Shown piece after piece: positions 1 through 6,624 of a stretch of DNA of 10,826 bases. This DNA is from Caldifarciminota bacterium. GTDB lineage: Bacteria > Hydrothermota > 32-111 > QNBC01. How positions within the stretch are numbered: position 1 is the first letter of the stretch; every line of letters begins with the position of its first letter. The stretch spans positions 1-10,826 of the forward strand of contig JAGLYS010000185.1 of NCBI GenBank assembly GCA_023132105.1, written 5' to 3'. Both the position numbers and the translations under genes were made by a program. Below the pieces are notes generated by a model. It was not told the DNA's origin. It saw nothing but the letters and a program-made list of their open reading frames with translations, and searched no databases.

Positions 1-1
1 T

Positions 2-1972
2 TTAAAACTATTATGGGATGCGGTTAATGAGAATACAAAATGGAATTCACCTGAGAATGAAATTAATATAGCAACAGGACCGATAGGAGGAAATATAAAT
101 TATGCAGGTTCGGGAAAATCACTTGTTACAAGTATATCACCAACGACAGATATCCCAATCGATAGTAATGTAGGAGGTTATTTCGGACCATATATTAAAT
201 TTTCAGGTTTTGATGCACTTGAAATCCAAGGAAAATCGGATAAGGAAATCATAATTCTTATAGATGGCGACAAAGGCATTGTACAAATAATCGAAGCTCC
301 GGATGAAGCTATAGATAGTCATATCATATCCGAACAGCTTACGGAAATGTATGCAGACGATGAAAATGGAAAAAAAAACATATCAACAGTATCTGCCGGA
401 CGAGGTTCTGACCATGGATACATAGGTTGTCTGAACTTTTCATGGTATGATAAAGGGAAGAAAACAGCCCGTTTGAAGCAAGCAGGTAGAGGTGGCATAG
501 GAACAGTATTCAGAGATAAAAAATTAAAAGGGCTAATAGTTAAGTATTCGAGTTTAAGTGCTGATTCGAATCATTCAGCTGACCCTAAGAAAATGAGAGA
601 AGTCGGAATAAAACTTAGTAAAGAGATTATTAAACTGGATGATTCTCAATGTAAAATGAGAAAAGTGGGAACGGCTCATCTTTCCGAAATAATGAATGAA
701 TATGATTTATTACCTACTATGAATTATAAGTTCGGAAGCCATAAAGATGCATATAAAATTTCTTCAGATGTTTATTATAAATACTTTGCTCATAACCATC
801 CGGATGGATGCTGGATCGGATGTACAATGTCCTGTGCAAAAGCAGTTGACAATTTCGAACTCAGAACAGGTCCATATAAAGGGGAAAAAGTGGTAGTAGA
901 AGGTCCCGAATACGAAACACTTGCCGGATGTGGCTCAAATATCGGTATTTTTGATCCTGAAGATACTATTGAAATAAACTTTTATTGTGATACATATGGT
1001 TTGGATACAATTTCATTCGGTACAATGACTGCGTTTATAATGGAGTGCTGGGAAAATGGAATTTTAAACAGAGAGAGAACAGGAGGACTTGATTTTACAT
1101 GGGGTAATGCGGATTCAGCACTTGAGATGTTACACCAGATAGCTCGTGGAGAAGGGTTTGGACTCATCTCCGGAAAAGGTATCAGGAAAATGAAAGATTA
1201 CTTCGAGAAAAATTTTGGTGCAGACAGGAAATTTATGGACGATATAGGAATGGAAGCAAAAGGTCTTGAATATTCCGAATATATAACAAAGGAATCGTTA
1301 GCTATGCAGGGTGGTTATGGTCTGGCATTAAAAGGTCCGCAGCATGATGAAGCTTGGCTCATATTTATGGATATGGTTCAGGGATTGATTCCTACATTCG
1401 AAGATAAAGCGGAAGCACTTCACTACTTCCCAATGTTTAGAACATGGTTTGGATTACAAGGGCTTTGTAAACTACCCTGGAATGATGTAGAACCTGCTAA
1501 TAATGCCGAAACATCAGAGCCGGCAAAGGTACCTGAACATGTTCAAAATTATGTAGAGCTTTTTAATGCAATAACAGGACAGAATATTGATAAAAAGGAA
1601 TTAATTCTTCAATCCGAAAGGGTTTATAATTTTCAGAGGGTATTCAATATAAAAATGGGGCATGGACTTAGAAATGATGATGCAATACCATATCGTTCCG
1701 CTGGACCTGTCACAATTGAAGAGTATGAATCACGCAGGGAACGTTATGATAAGCAGATGAAAGAAAATGTAGGCATTGATCCGGAAGGAAAATCAACGGA
1801 AGAAAAATTAGTTATTACACGTAAATATCGTGAAGATCAGTATGAAAAGTTAATAGATGCAACTTACGAGAGAAGAGGTTGGACATCGAATGGTGTGCCT
1901 ACAATCGAACATCTGAAAAAACTAGGAATAGATTTTCCCGAGGTTATTGATATAGTTAAAAAATATATATAA
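2..1972 (+). CDS. Aldehyde:ferredoxin oxidoreductase family protein, 5'-truncated by window edge
   Basis: Tungsten/molybdenum bis-pterin enzyme of the AOR family; members oxidise aldehydes (or reduce carboxylates/aromatic acyl-CoAs) with ferredoxin, in the cytoplasm. The frame is open from base 2, so the ATG at 347 is internal; 656 codons are visible and I infer a few dozen N-terminal residues are missing. Numbering from the first visible codon, the N-terminal pterin domain shows a GGYFGPYIKFSGFDALEI stretch and RGGIG (residue 163 on). Cluster ligands appear as C270-C274-C278 (CX3CX3C) plus C489 in GLCKLPW. A pterin motif DTYGLDT lies at residues 330-336; the second expected DXXGLC motif reads GLQGLC, with Gly in place of Asp. 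The charged C-terminal tail (SRRERYDKQ onward) is part of this subgroup as I remember it. Substrate cannot be read from sequence; it could be an uncharacterised AOR clade rather than a true aldehyde oxidoreductase. Convergent with the minus-strand operon and no partner gene is visible. Confidence 0.93.
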   Translation, partial: LKLLWDAVNENTKWNSPENEINIATGPIGGNINYAGSGKSLVTSISPTTDIPIDSNVGGYFGPYIKFSGFDALEIQGKSDKEIIILIDGDKGIVQIIEAPDEAIDSHIISEQLTEMYADDENGKKNISTVSAGRGSDHGYIGCLNFSWYDKGKKTARLKQAGRGGIGTVFRDKKLKGLIVKYSSLSADSNHSADPKKMREVGIKLSKEIIKLDDSQCKMRKVGTAHLSEIMNEYDLLPTMNYKFGSHKDAYKISSDVYYKYFAHNHPDGCWIGCTMSCAKAVDNFELRTGPYKGEKVVVEGPEYETLAGCGSNIGIFDPEDTIEINFYCDTYGLDTISFGTMTAFIMECWENGILNRERTGGLDFTWGNADSALEMLHQIARGEGFGLISGKGIRKMKDYFEKNFGADRKFMDDIGMEAKGLEYSEYITKESLAMQGGYGLALKGPQHDEAWLIFMDMVQGLIPTFEDKAEALHYFPMFRTWFGLQGLCKLPWNDVEPANNAETSEPAKVPEHVQNYVELFNAITGQNIDKKELILQSERVYNFQRVFNIKMGHGLRNDDAIPYRSAGPVTIEEYESRRERYDKQMKENVGIDPEGKSTEEKLVITRKYREDQYEKLIDATYERRGWTSNGVPTIEHLKKLGIDFPEVIDIVKKYI

Positions 1973-1992
1973 AGGTAGTTTAATGGTTTGCT

Positions 1993-2016
1993 GAGGGGGA
2001 AGGGAAAGGGAGAGAA
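1993..2016 (+). repeat. Polypurine run 1
   Basis: An uninterrupted 24-base purine tract dominated by GGG and GA steps, just after the AOR stop. It is followed directly by ACCACCACTAATTCACGAATT. Two similar purine runs occur further along the same spacer (2095-2114 and 2168-2182), each next to one of the ACGAATT-type motifs, so the unit looks repeated in a degenerate form. Function unknown. Confidence 0.6.
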
Positions 2017-2028
2017 CCACCACTAATT

Positions 2029-2044
2029 CACGAATTTCACTAAG
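2029..2044 (+). repeat. ACGAATT-type motif, copy 1
   Basis: Reads CACGAATTTCACTAAG. It resembles the motifs at 2068-2085 and 2197-2214 (core ACGAATT or ACTAATT preceded or followed by CAC). The similarity is partial, and this copy lacks the AGGGC tail of the other two. Confidence 0.5.
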
Positions 2045-2067
2045 AGAAGAGAACATTTTTTTACCTT

Positions 2068-2085
2068 AATTACACTAATTAGGGC
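2068..2085 (+). repeat. AATTACAC(T/G)AATTAGGGC direct repeat, copy 1
   Basis: AATTACACTAATTAGGGC matches the segment at 2197-2214 in 17 of 18 positions (T versus G at one site). It is followed immediately by another partial copy, GAATTACACAAA, at 2086-2097. The spacing between the two full copies is 129 bases. Confidence 0.8.
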
Positions 2086-2094
2086 GAATTACAC

Positions 2095-2114
2095 AAAGGA
2101 GGGGAGAGAGAGAA
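2095..2114 (+). repeat. Polypurine run 2
   Basis: A 20-base purine-only tract containing GGAGGGGAGAGAGAGAA. It could mimic a ribosome binding site, but no start codon with a protein-like frame follows it. It is similar in character to the runs at 1993-2016 and 2168-2182. Confidence 0.55.
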
Positions 2115-2141
2115 TAGCCACGAAGAACTGGGAATAGACAT

Positions 2142-2165
2142 CAGACGTCAGAAACCAGACGCCAG
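2142..2165 (+). repeat. CAGACG(T/C)CAG tandem doublet
   Basis: CAGACGTCAG (2142-2151) and CAGACGCCAG (2156-2165) match in 9 of 10 positions and have a 14-base period. This CAGACGTCAG-like wording is one I associate with intergenic spacers of candidate-phylum genomes, but I cannot verify that here. Confidence 0.65.
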
Positions 2166-2196
2166 CCGAAAAGAGAGGGGAATAATTTATTGATTA

Positions 2197-2214
2197 AATT
2201 ACACGAATTAGGGC
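2197..2214 (+). repeat. AATTACAC(T/G)AATTAGGGC direct repeat, copy 2
   Basis: AATTACACGAATTAGGGC, a 17/18 match to 2068-2085. Its last four bases (GGGC) are the first four of the 20-base palindrome at 2211-2230, so the direct repeat and the palindrome overlap. Confidence 0.8.
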
Positions 2215-2230
2215 ACGATGCATCGTGCCC
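2211..2230. repeat. Perfect 20-base palindrome
   Basis: GGGCACGATGCATCGTGCCC is identical to its reverse complement over all 20 bases, with no spacer. With one bulged C the pairing can extend outward (TA before GGGC, CTA after GCCC). As RNA it would need to sacrifice central pairs to form a loop; as DNA it could extrude a cruciform or bind a dimeric protein. There is no T-run after it on either strand, so a rho-independent terminator is not supported. Confidence 0.9.
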
Positions 2231-2280
2231 CTACACTTACACTAATAGAAATAGAGCATATACAGGGGCCTGCCCCTACA
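2226..2280 (+). repeat. Paired TGCCCCTACA copies with a GC-rich hairpin
   Basis: TGCCCCTACA occurs exactly at 2226-2235 and again at 2271-2280, 45 bases apart. The first copy is the right arm of the 20-base palindrome; the second is the right arm of a smaller inverted repeat, AGGGGC-CT-GCCCCT (2264-2277). The two units thus look like relatives: a variable GC-rich palindrome ending in CCCCTACA. Confidence 0.75.
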
Positions 2281-2332
2281 ATTATCAAAATTCGGTTTAC
2301 GATTTACGATTTCTTGTTACTTGTAACTGTAT

Positions 2333-2974
2333 CTATAATTCTATTATCCTTCCTGCTCCACCCTCGGTATAAGCATCAGGATATAATGATTTTATCTCTT
2401 TAATAAATTCAGTACAATGTGTGGGGCAGATTAATTCCATATCTTTAAATAGGTCAAAATCTTTGAAACCATGCATTCCACCGATTATGGCATATATCTG
2501 TCCGTATTGTGATGCCGTATCAAGAATGTGTGACATTTTAGGATGTGAACATCCAACGATAAGAACCAAACCTCTATCAGTACTAATAATCAAAGATTGT
2601 TCTATGTTGTCCAGTTCTCCCGTTGAATAGATATTATTATGTATTGCAGTAGGCCTACTTAAAGAAGTTACCTCTTTAGCACTATAACAACCTTTGAATA
2701 TCGGGGGAACATAAAGATTAATATTGTTATTCACATTCAAAAATTCAGATAAACCACCGGTATGATCATAATGTGAATGAGAAATAAATATTTCCTCAAT
2801 GGATAAAGGATCGATATTAAGATTCTTCATATTGGAAAGTAATATTGCACCATTTGCACCTGTATCAAAAAGCATTTTCGGAGTATTTTCAACTTCTACA
2901 AGACAAGAAAACCCCCAATCGGCTTTTAATGCCCTATTATATACCGTATTATCATAAATAATTGTAATTTTCAT
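2333..2974 (-). CDS. Metallo-beta-lactamase-fold hydrolase (COG1237-like)
   Basis: A 213-residue cytoplasmic metallo-hydrolase with the binuclear metal motif HSHYDH at residues 66-71 followed by TGG, further candidate metal ligands H144 in VGCSHP and H168 in GGMHGF, and a C-terminal HCTEF...GGAGRIIEL ending. This arrangement matches the COG1237 group, whose members include an archaeal methanopterin-pathway enzyme (ribofuranosylaminobenzene 5'-phosphate synthase-like); most bacterial members have no known substrate. It is shorter than the roughly 250-280 residues I expect for the group, with a compact middle region. The start is supported by GGAGG at 2979-2983. Last gene of the operon, 37 nt after purQ, so it may serve nucleotide, folate or pterin metabolism, but that is inference from position alone. 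Confidence 0.88.
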   Translation of the reverse strand: MKITIIYDNTVYNRALKADWGFSCLVEVENTPKMLFDTGANGAILLSNMKNLNIDPLSIEEIFISHSHYDHTGGLSEFLNVNNNINLYVPPIFKGCYSAKEVTSLSRPTAIHNNIYSTGELDNIEQSLIISTDRGLVLIVGCSHPKMSHILDTASQYGQIYAIIGGMHGFKDFDLFKDMELICPTHCTEFIKEIKSLYPDAYTEGGAGRIIEL

Positions 2975-2978
2975 ATTT

Positions 2979-2983
2979 CCTCC
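2979..2983 (-). promoter_or_regulatory. Ribosome binding site of the metallo-hydrolase gene
   Basis: Reads GGAGG on the minus strand (GGAGGAAAT then ATG), 4 bases before the start codon. It is the strongest Shine-Dalgarno sequence in the operon, fitting a gene that is not overlapped by its upstream neighbour. Confidence 0.8.
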
Positions 2984-3011
2984 ATAATATACTAAAAGAA
3001 TGATAAATAAT

Positions 3012-3794
3012 CTATAGATTTTCCCTTACATATTTTACCGCATTATTAAATATGAGTATCCCAATACTATCACCTGAAAAGTGTTTTCTTTGCCATGAGG
3101 GATATTGATAAATTTCAACATATCTTTCGGGATGGGGCATTAAACCAAGGATTTGTCCGGATATATCACAGATCCCTGCGATGTTTGAATAAGAACCATT
3201 TGGATTTGACTTATCTGTTATATTGCCCTTTTTATCGCAATATTGAAAAACTATTTGTCTATTATCGTTAAGGGATTTGATTATTCTCTTATTCGCAACA
3301 AATTTACCCTCAGCATGAGCAATCGGGAGTTCAATAGTGTCGGGGAGACTATGATTAATAAATTTAGATACCGAATTATTATTAACCTTCAAATTTACCC
3401 ATTTATCTATAAAAGTCCCGGAATCATTAAAGGCAAGAGTAACTTCAACATTTTCATTGCCATCGATGTTTGGTAATAGTCCTGATTTAACAAGAACCTG
3501 AAATCCATTGCATATACCTATTATTAATTTACCACTATTAAGAAACCTGTTAATATCATCTCTCTTGTAGTGTATTAGTAAATCAGCAAATACTTTGCCT
3601 GCTGAAATGTCATCTCCATAAGAAAACCCTCCCGGGATTACAATTATATGAGATTTGTCAAAGTTCTCATTCTTTCTTATTACTTCACTGAGAATTTTTG
3701 TTTCGACGGATGCTCCTACTTTTCTAAATGCATTTTCAGTTTCAAGATTACAATTTGTTCCTTCTGTATATAATAGAGATACATTTATTTTCAT
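3012..3794 (-). CDS. purQ: Phosphoribosylformylglycinamidine synthase, glutaminase subunit PurQ
   Basis: Class I glutamine amidotransferase that releases ammonia from glutamine for FGAM synthase (purine step four) and passes it to PurL. The triad is visible: nucleophile C95 in GICNGFQ (93-99), and H221 and E223 in GLMPHPER. Other PurQ landmarks are GGFSYGDD (55-62) and AHAEGKF (159-165). At 260 residues it is longer than the roughly 230-residue PurQ of Bacillus and resembles the glutaminase domain of large single-chain FGAM synthases. The ATG is one base beyond the purL stop, with GGTGG at 3799-3803 inside the end of purL, so translation is probably coupled. This fits its obligate partnership with the PurSL protein encoded just upstream. 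Confidence 0.97.
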   Translation of the reverse strand: MKINVSLLYTEGTNCNLETENAFRKVGASVETKILSEVIRKNENFDKSHIIVIPGGFSYGDDISAGKVFADLLIHYKRDDINRFLNSGKLIIGICNGFQVLVKSGLLPNIDGNENVEVTLAFNDSGTFIDKWVNLKVNNNSVSKFINHSLPDTIELPIAHAEGKFVANKRIIKSLNDNRQIVFQYCDKKGNITDKSNPNGSYSNIAGICDISGQILGLMPHPERYVEIYQYPSWQRKHFSGDSIGILIFNNAVKYVRENL

Positions 3795-3795
3795 T

Positions 3796-6624
3796 TTACC
3801 ACCTTAATGCACTTTTCCAACTTTCTATGATTTCCGTTAAATCTATTTCGAGCAATTTATCTTTATATTTGAATCTTATCAATCTATCGAAAGTTGCATA
3901 ACCTAATTTACAATATGAAATATCTCTTATAGTATTAATAAAATCATCCTCCATATTGCTCTTTACCTCAACAAGTATTCTTGATGTTGATTCGGAAAAT
4001 AAAATAGTTTCAAAATCCTGTTCATCATCAAAAGGAATATTAGAAAGATCAAAATCCAATCCGAATCTCCCACCTATTGCCATTTCTGTAGCTGCAATAG
4101 AGATACCACCTTCACTTGAGTCATGGGCTGAAACAATATAACCGTTTTGTATCATTCGGAATACCGTTCTATATATTTTTTGAGCCATCGGGACATCAAC
4201 ATTCGGAACAATCCCTCCGGATATACCAAGAACATCATAAAGAATAGATCCGCCTAATTCATTATGAGTATTCCCTATTAAATAAACAGGATTTTTGGAA
4301 GATTTTATGTCCGATGTAATTGTCAATTGAACATCATCTATAACCGAAAGAGCCGAGATCAGGATTGTGGGGGGAATATTAATTGTCTTATCTTTCAATT
4401 TGAACTCATTGTATAAACTATCCTTACCTGAGATAAAGGGGGTATCAAATGATTTCGCTGCATCATAAAGTCCTTTTGAAGCCATAACAATATCACCAAG
4501 TATCTCGGGTTTATCGGGATTCCCGAAACTATAATTATCAAGAATTGCTGTATAATCAGGGTTTCCTCCTACACATACAAGATTTCTAATTGCTTCGTCA
4601 ATAGCACAAAGTGCCATTTTATATGGATCTGTTATTCCATACCGAACATTAATGCCATTCGATATAACAATACCCTTTAATGAATCATATTCCGGTTTTA
4701 TAACAGCTGCATCACTTGGGGCATCCTGCTTTTCTCCAATCAGTGGTTTTCCAACTGTTCTTCCCTGAACCTCATGATCATACTGCCTTATAACCCATTC
4801 CTTACTTGCAATTGTCCAGTTATTGAGTACAGATATGAAGGTGGATTTTAAATTATTTATCTTATGATTTACTTTGTTCTGCTCTCTTTTCTTATATATA
4901 GCTTTCTTATTTGGTTTGGGCAATCCGTTATGAAGAAATTCCATATCGAGTTCAAGAACTTTATTGCATTTATAAAACAATACTAAATTCTTACCATTTG
5001 TAAATTCTCCTATTTCCGCATACTCTACATTATATTTCTTAAATACATCCCTAATTTTATTGATATTTTCCGGTTTAACTGAAATCACCATTCGTTCCTG
5101 AGCTTCGGATATCCATATTTCGGTATAAGTCAAACCTTTGTATTTTAATAATACATCCGAAAGTTCAACAAAGGCACCGGTATTTTCTCCCATTTCTCCT
5201 ATAGCGGATGATAATCCACCGGCTCCACAGTCGGTTATCGCCGTATAGAGATTCTTATCCCTTGCTTCAAGTAAAGCATCAAGCATTTTCTTCTCTGTAA
5301 TAGCATTCCCAATTTGCACAGCATTAGAGCTAATCGCTTCGGACTCATCATTTAACGATATAGATGAGAATGTTGCACCATGAATACCATCTTTACCTGT
5401 TCTCCCGCCAATAACAACTATTTTTTCCCCGGGACTCGAATGTTTTGTCTCTGTTCCCACGGGCATTATTCCAATCGAACCGCAAAATACAACAGGGTTA
5501 CCGAGATAATCATTATGAAAATGAATTGATCCATTAACGGTGGGGATTCCCATTCTGTTACCATAATCTCTAACACCTGCAACCACACCCATAGCAATTC
5601 TCTTAGGGTGAAGAATACCTATCGGTATTTCAGTATGGGGATAATCCGGATTCGCAAAGCAAAAGACATCTGTATTTGCTATCGGTTTTGCTCCTTTACC
5701 TGTTCCCATTATGTCCCTAACTACTCCACCAATTCCTGTTTCCGCTCCTCCGTATGGTTCGAGAGCTGATGGATGATTGTGTGTCTCTACCTTGAAACAA
5801 ATATGGTTTTTATCATCGAATTTAATTATTCCTGCGTTATCCTTGAAAACGGAAACTAAAAAATCTCTTTTGCTCTCTTTGGTTGCTTTAAATATCGTGC
5901 TTTTTAATAAACCATTAATATTTTCACCTTCAAAATCAATATTACCATTTAATGTCTTATGTTTGCAATGTTCACTCCATGTTTGTGCAATTGTTTCAAG
6001 CTCGATATCCGTTGGTTTTCTGTTTAATTTATTATAATATTTTTGTATTTCTTTCATTTCATTTATATTTAGAGATAAAACCATTTTATTACTCAAATCC
6101 ATAAGATTATCATCACCAATATTTGCAATATCAATTTCAATAAGTTTAAATTCAAATTCTTTCCCTTTCTTAAATGTCGGATAAGTATTGAGTCTATATT
6201 GAACAGTCCCATTTATAAGTAATTTTTTTGCAATATAATCTATATCCTCTTTTTCGTAATTTTTACTAAATTCCACTCTGAATGTTCTGATAATATCACC
6301 TTTAAAGATTATGCCAAGTCGTTCGATAGCATCATTTAATGTTAAAATAACAGGATCCATTACTCCGGTCATATAGCCATATTCTACAACATTTAATGGA
6401 TAATCCGTGTTATTAACAATAGTATATTCTTCGATTATAGGATCAATAATAATCTCTTTAACAATTCTATTGACAATTTCATTATTATCAAGTGAAAAGT
6501 AATAGCATTTCTTGAATCTTATATCCGGATTATCTTTAATGCCTATGAAAGGTAAATTCGATTTGATTTTCTCTTCATCATGATTCTTTATGCCATCTCT
6601 CGTTATTATTTCAATTTTAATCAT
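3796..6624 (-). CDS. purL: Phosphoribosylformylglycinamidine synthase PurL with fused PurS-like N-terminal region
   Basis: Synthetase part of FGAM synthase: FGAR + ATP + ammonia give FGAM. 942 residues. Residues 1 to about 165 look like two PurS-like halves (about 1-75 and 76-165), then a linker, then two AIRS-type halves. Signatures are QTWSEHCKHK (214-223, catalytic H219), KVETHNHPSALEPYGGAETG (278-297), DCGAGGLSSAIGEMG (465-479), SGKDSLYNE (732-740) and AHDSSEGG (833-840). The stand-alone PurL of Bacillus is about 740 residues with separate PurS; single-chain enzymes are about 1200-1300 with the glutaminase fused. This is the intermediate form: PurS and PurL joined, PurQ separate, and no free purS is in the window. 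The ATG overlaps the stop of the upstream radical SAM gene (ATGA), with GAGAGGT at 6629-6635 as ribosome binding site. Confidence 0.97.
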   Translation of the reverse strand: MIKIEIITRDGIKNHDEEKIKSNLPFIGIKDNPDIRFKKCYYFSLDNNEIVNRIVKEIIIDPIIEEYTIVNNTDYPLNVVEYGYMTGVMDPVILTLNDAIERLGIIFKGDIIRTFRVEFSKNYEKEDIDYIAKKLLINGTVQYRLNTYPTFKKGKEFEFKLIEIDIANIGDDNLMDLSNKMVLSLNINEMKEIQKYYNKLNRKPTDIELETIAQTWSEHCKHKTLNGNIDFEGENINGLLKSTIFKATKESKRDFLVSVFKDNAGIIKFDDKNHICFKVETHNHPSALEPYGGAETGIGGVVRDIMGTGKGAKPIANTDVFCFANPDYPHTEIPIGILHPKRIAMGVVAGVRDYGNRMGIPTVNGSIHFHNDYLGNPVVFCGSIGIMPVGTETKHSSPGEKIVVIGGRTGKDGIHGATFSSISLNDESEAISSNAVQIGNAITEKKMLDALLEARDKNLYTAITDCGAGGLSSAIGEMGENTGAFVELSDVLLKYKGLTYTEIWISEAQERMVISVKPENINKIRDVFKKYNVEYAEIGEFTNGKNLVLFYKCNKVLELDMEFLHNGLPKPNKKAIYKKREQNKVNHKINNLKSTFISVLNNWTIASKEWVIRQYDHEVQGRTVGKPLIGEKQDAPSDAAVIKPEYDSLKGIVISNGINVRYGITDPYKMALCAIDEAIRNLVCVGGNPDYTAILDNYSFGNPDKPEILGDIVMASKGLYDAAKSFDTPFISGKDSLYNEFKLKDKTINIPPTILISALSVIDDVQLTITSDIKSSKNPVYLIGNTHNELGGSILYDVLGISGGIVPNVDVPMAQKIYRTVFRMIQNGYIVSAHDSSEGGISIAATEMAIGGRFGLDFDLSNIPFDDEQDFETILFSESTSRILVEVKSNMEDDFINTIRDISYCKLGYATFDRLIRFKYKDKLLEIDLTEIIESWKSALRW

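Larger units (their letters stand above)
1973..2332. other. Non-coding convergent intergenic region with a mosaic of short repeats
   Basis: A 360-base spacer between the stop of the AOR gene and the stop of the minus-strand metallo-hydrolase gene. It holds no convincing gene: the short open frames across 2190-2403 have no protein-like composition and are built from the repeats. It contains three polypurine runs (1993-2016, 2095-2114, 2168-2182), several copies of an ACGAATT/CACTAATT-type motif, a CAGACG doublet, a perfect 20-base palindrome, and two TGCCCCTACA copies. The base composition is visibly different from the flanking genes. I see no clear rho-independent terminator for either convergent gene. 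Confidence 0.85.

Noticed and set aside
347..1972. AOR gene starting at the ATG at 347
   Set aside because: The same frame is open back to base 2 and encodes recognisable AOR N-terminal residues (GGYFGPYIKFSGFDALEI), so this ATG is internal.
2098..2110. GGAGGGGAGAGAG as a ribosome binding site for a small gene
   Set aside because: It is part of a polypurine run and no start codon with a credible reading frame follows at a suitable distance.
1993..2280. Repeat cluster as a CRISPR array
   Set aside because: The repeats are short, of different kinds and irregularly spaced, and no cas gene is nearby.
2316..2327. GTTACTTGTAAC inverted repeat as a terminator for the convergent genes
   Set aside because: The stem is only 5 bp and A+T-rich, with no T-run on either strand.
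2190..2403. Two small plus-strand open frames in the AOR/hydrolase spacer
   Set aside because: They are composed of the repeat elements, run into the opposite-strand hydrolase gene and show no protein-like features.
5777..6037. Plus-strand 86-residue open frame
   Set aside because: It lies wholly inside purL on the opposite strand and covers conserved PurL codons; it is a shadow frame.
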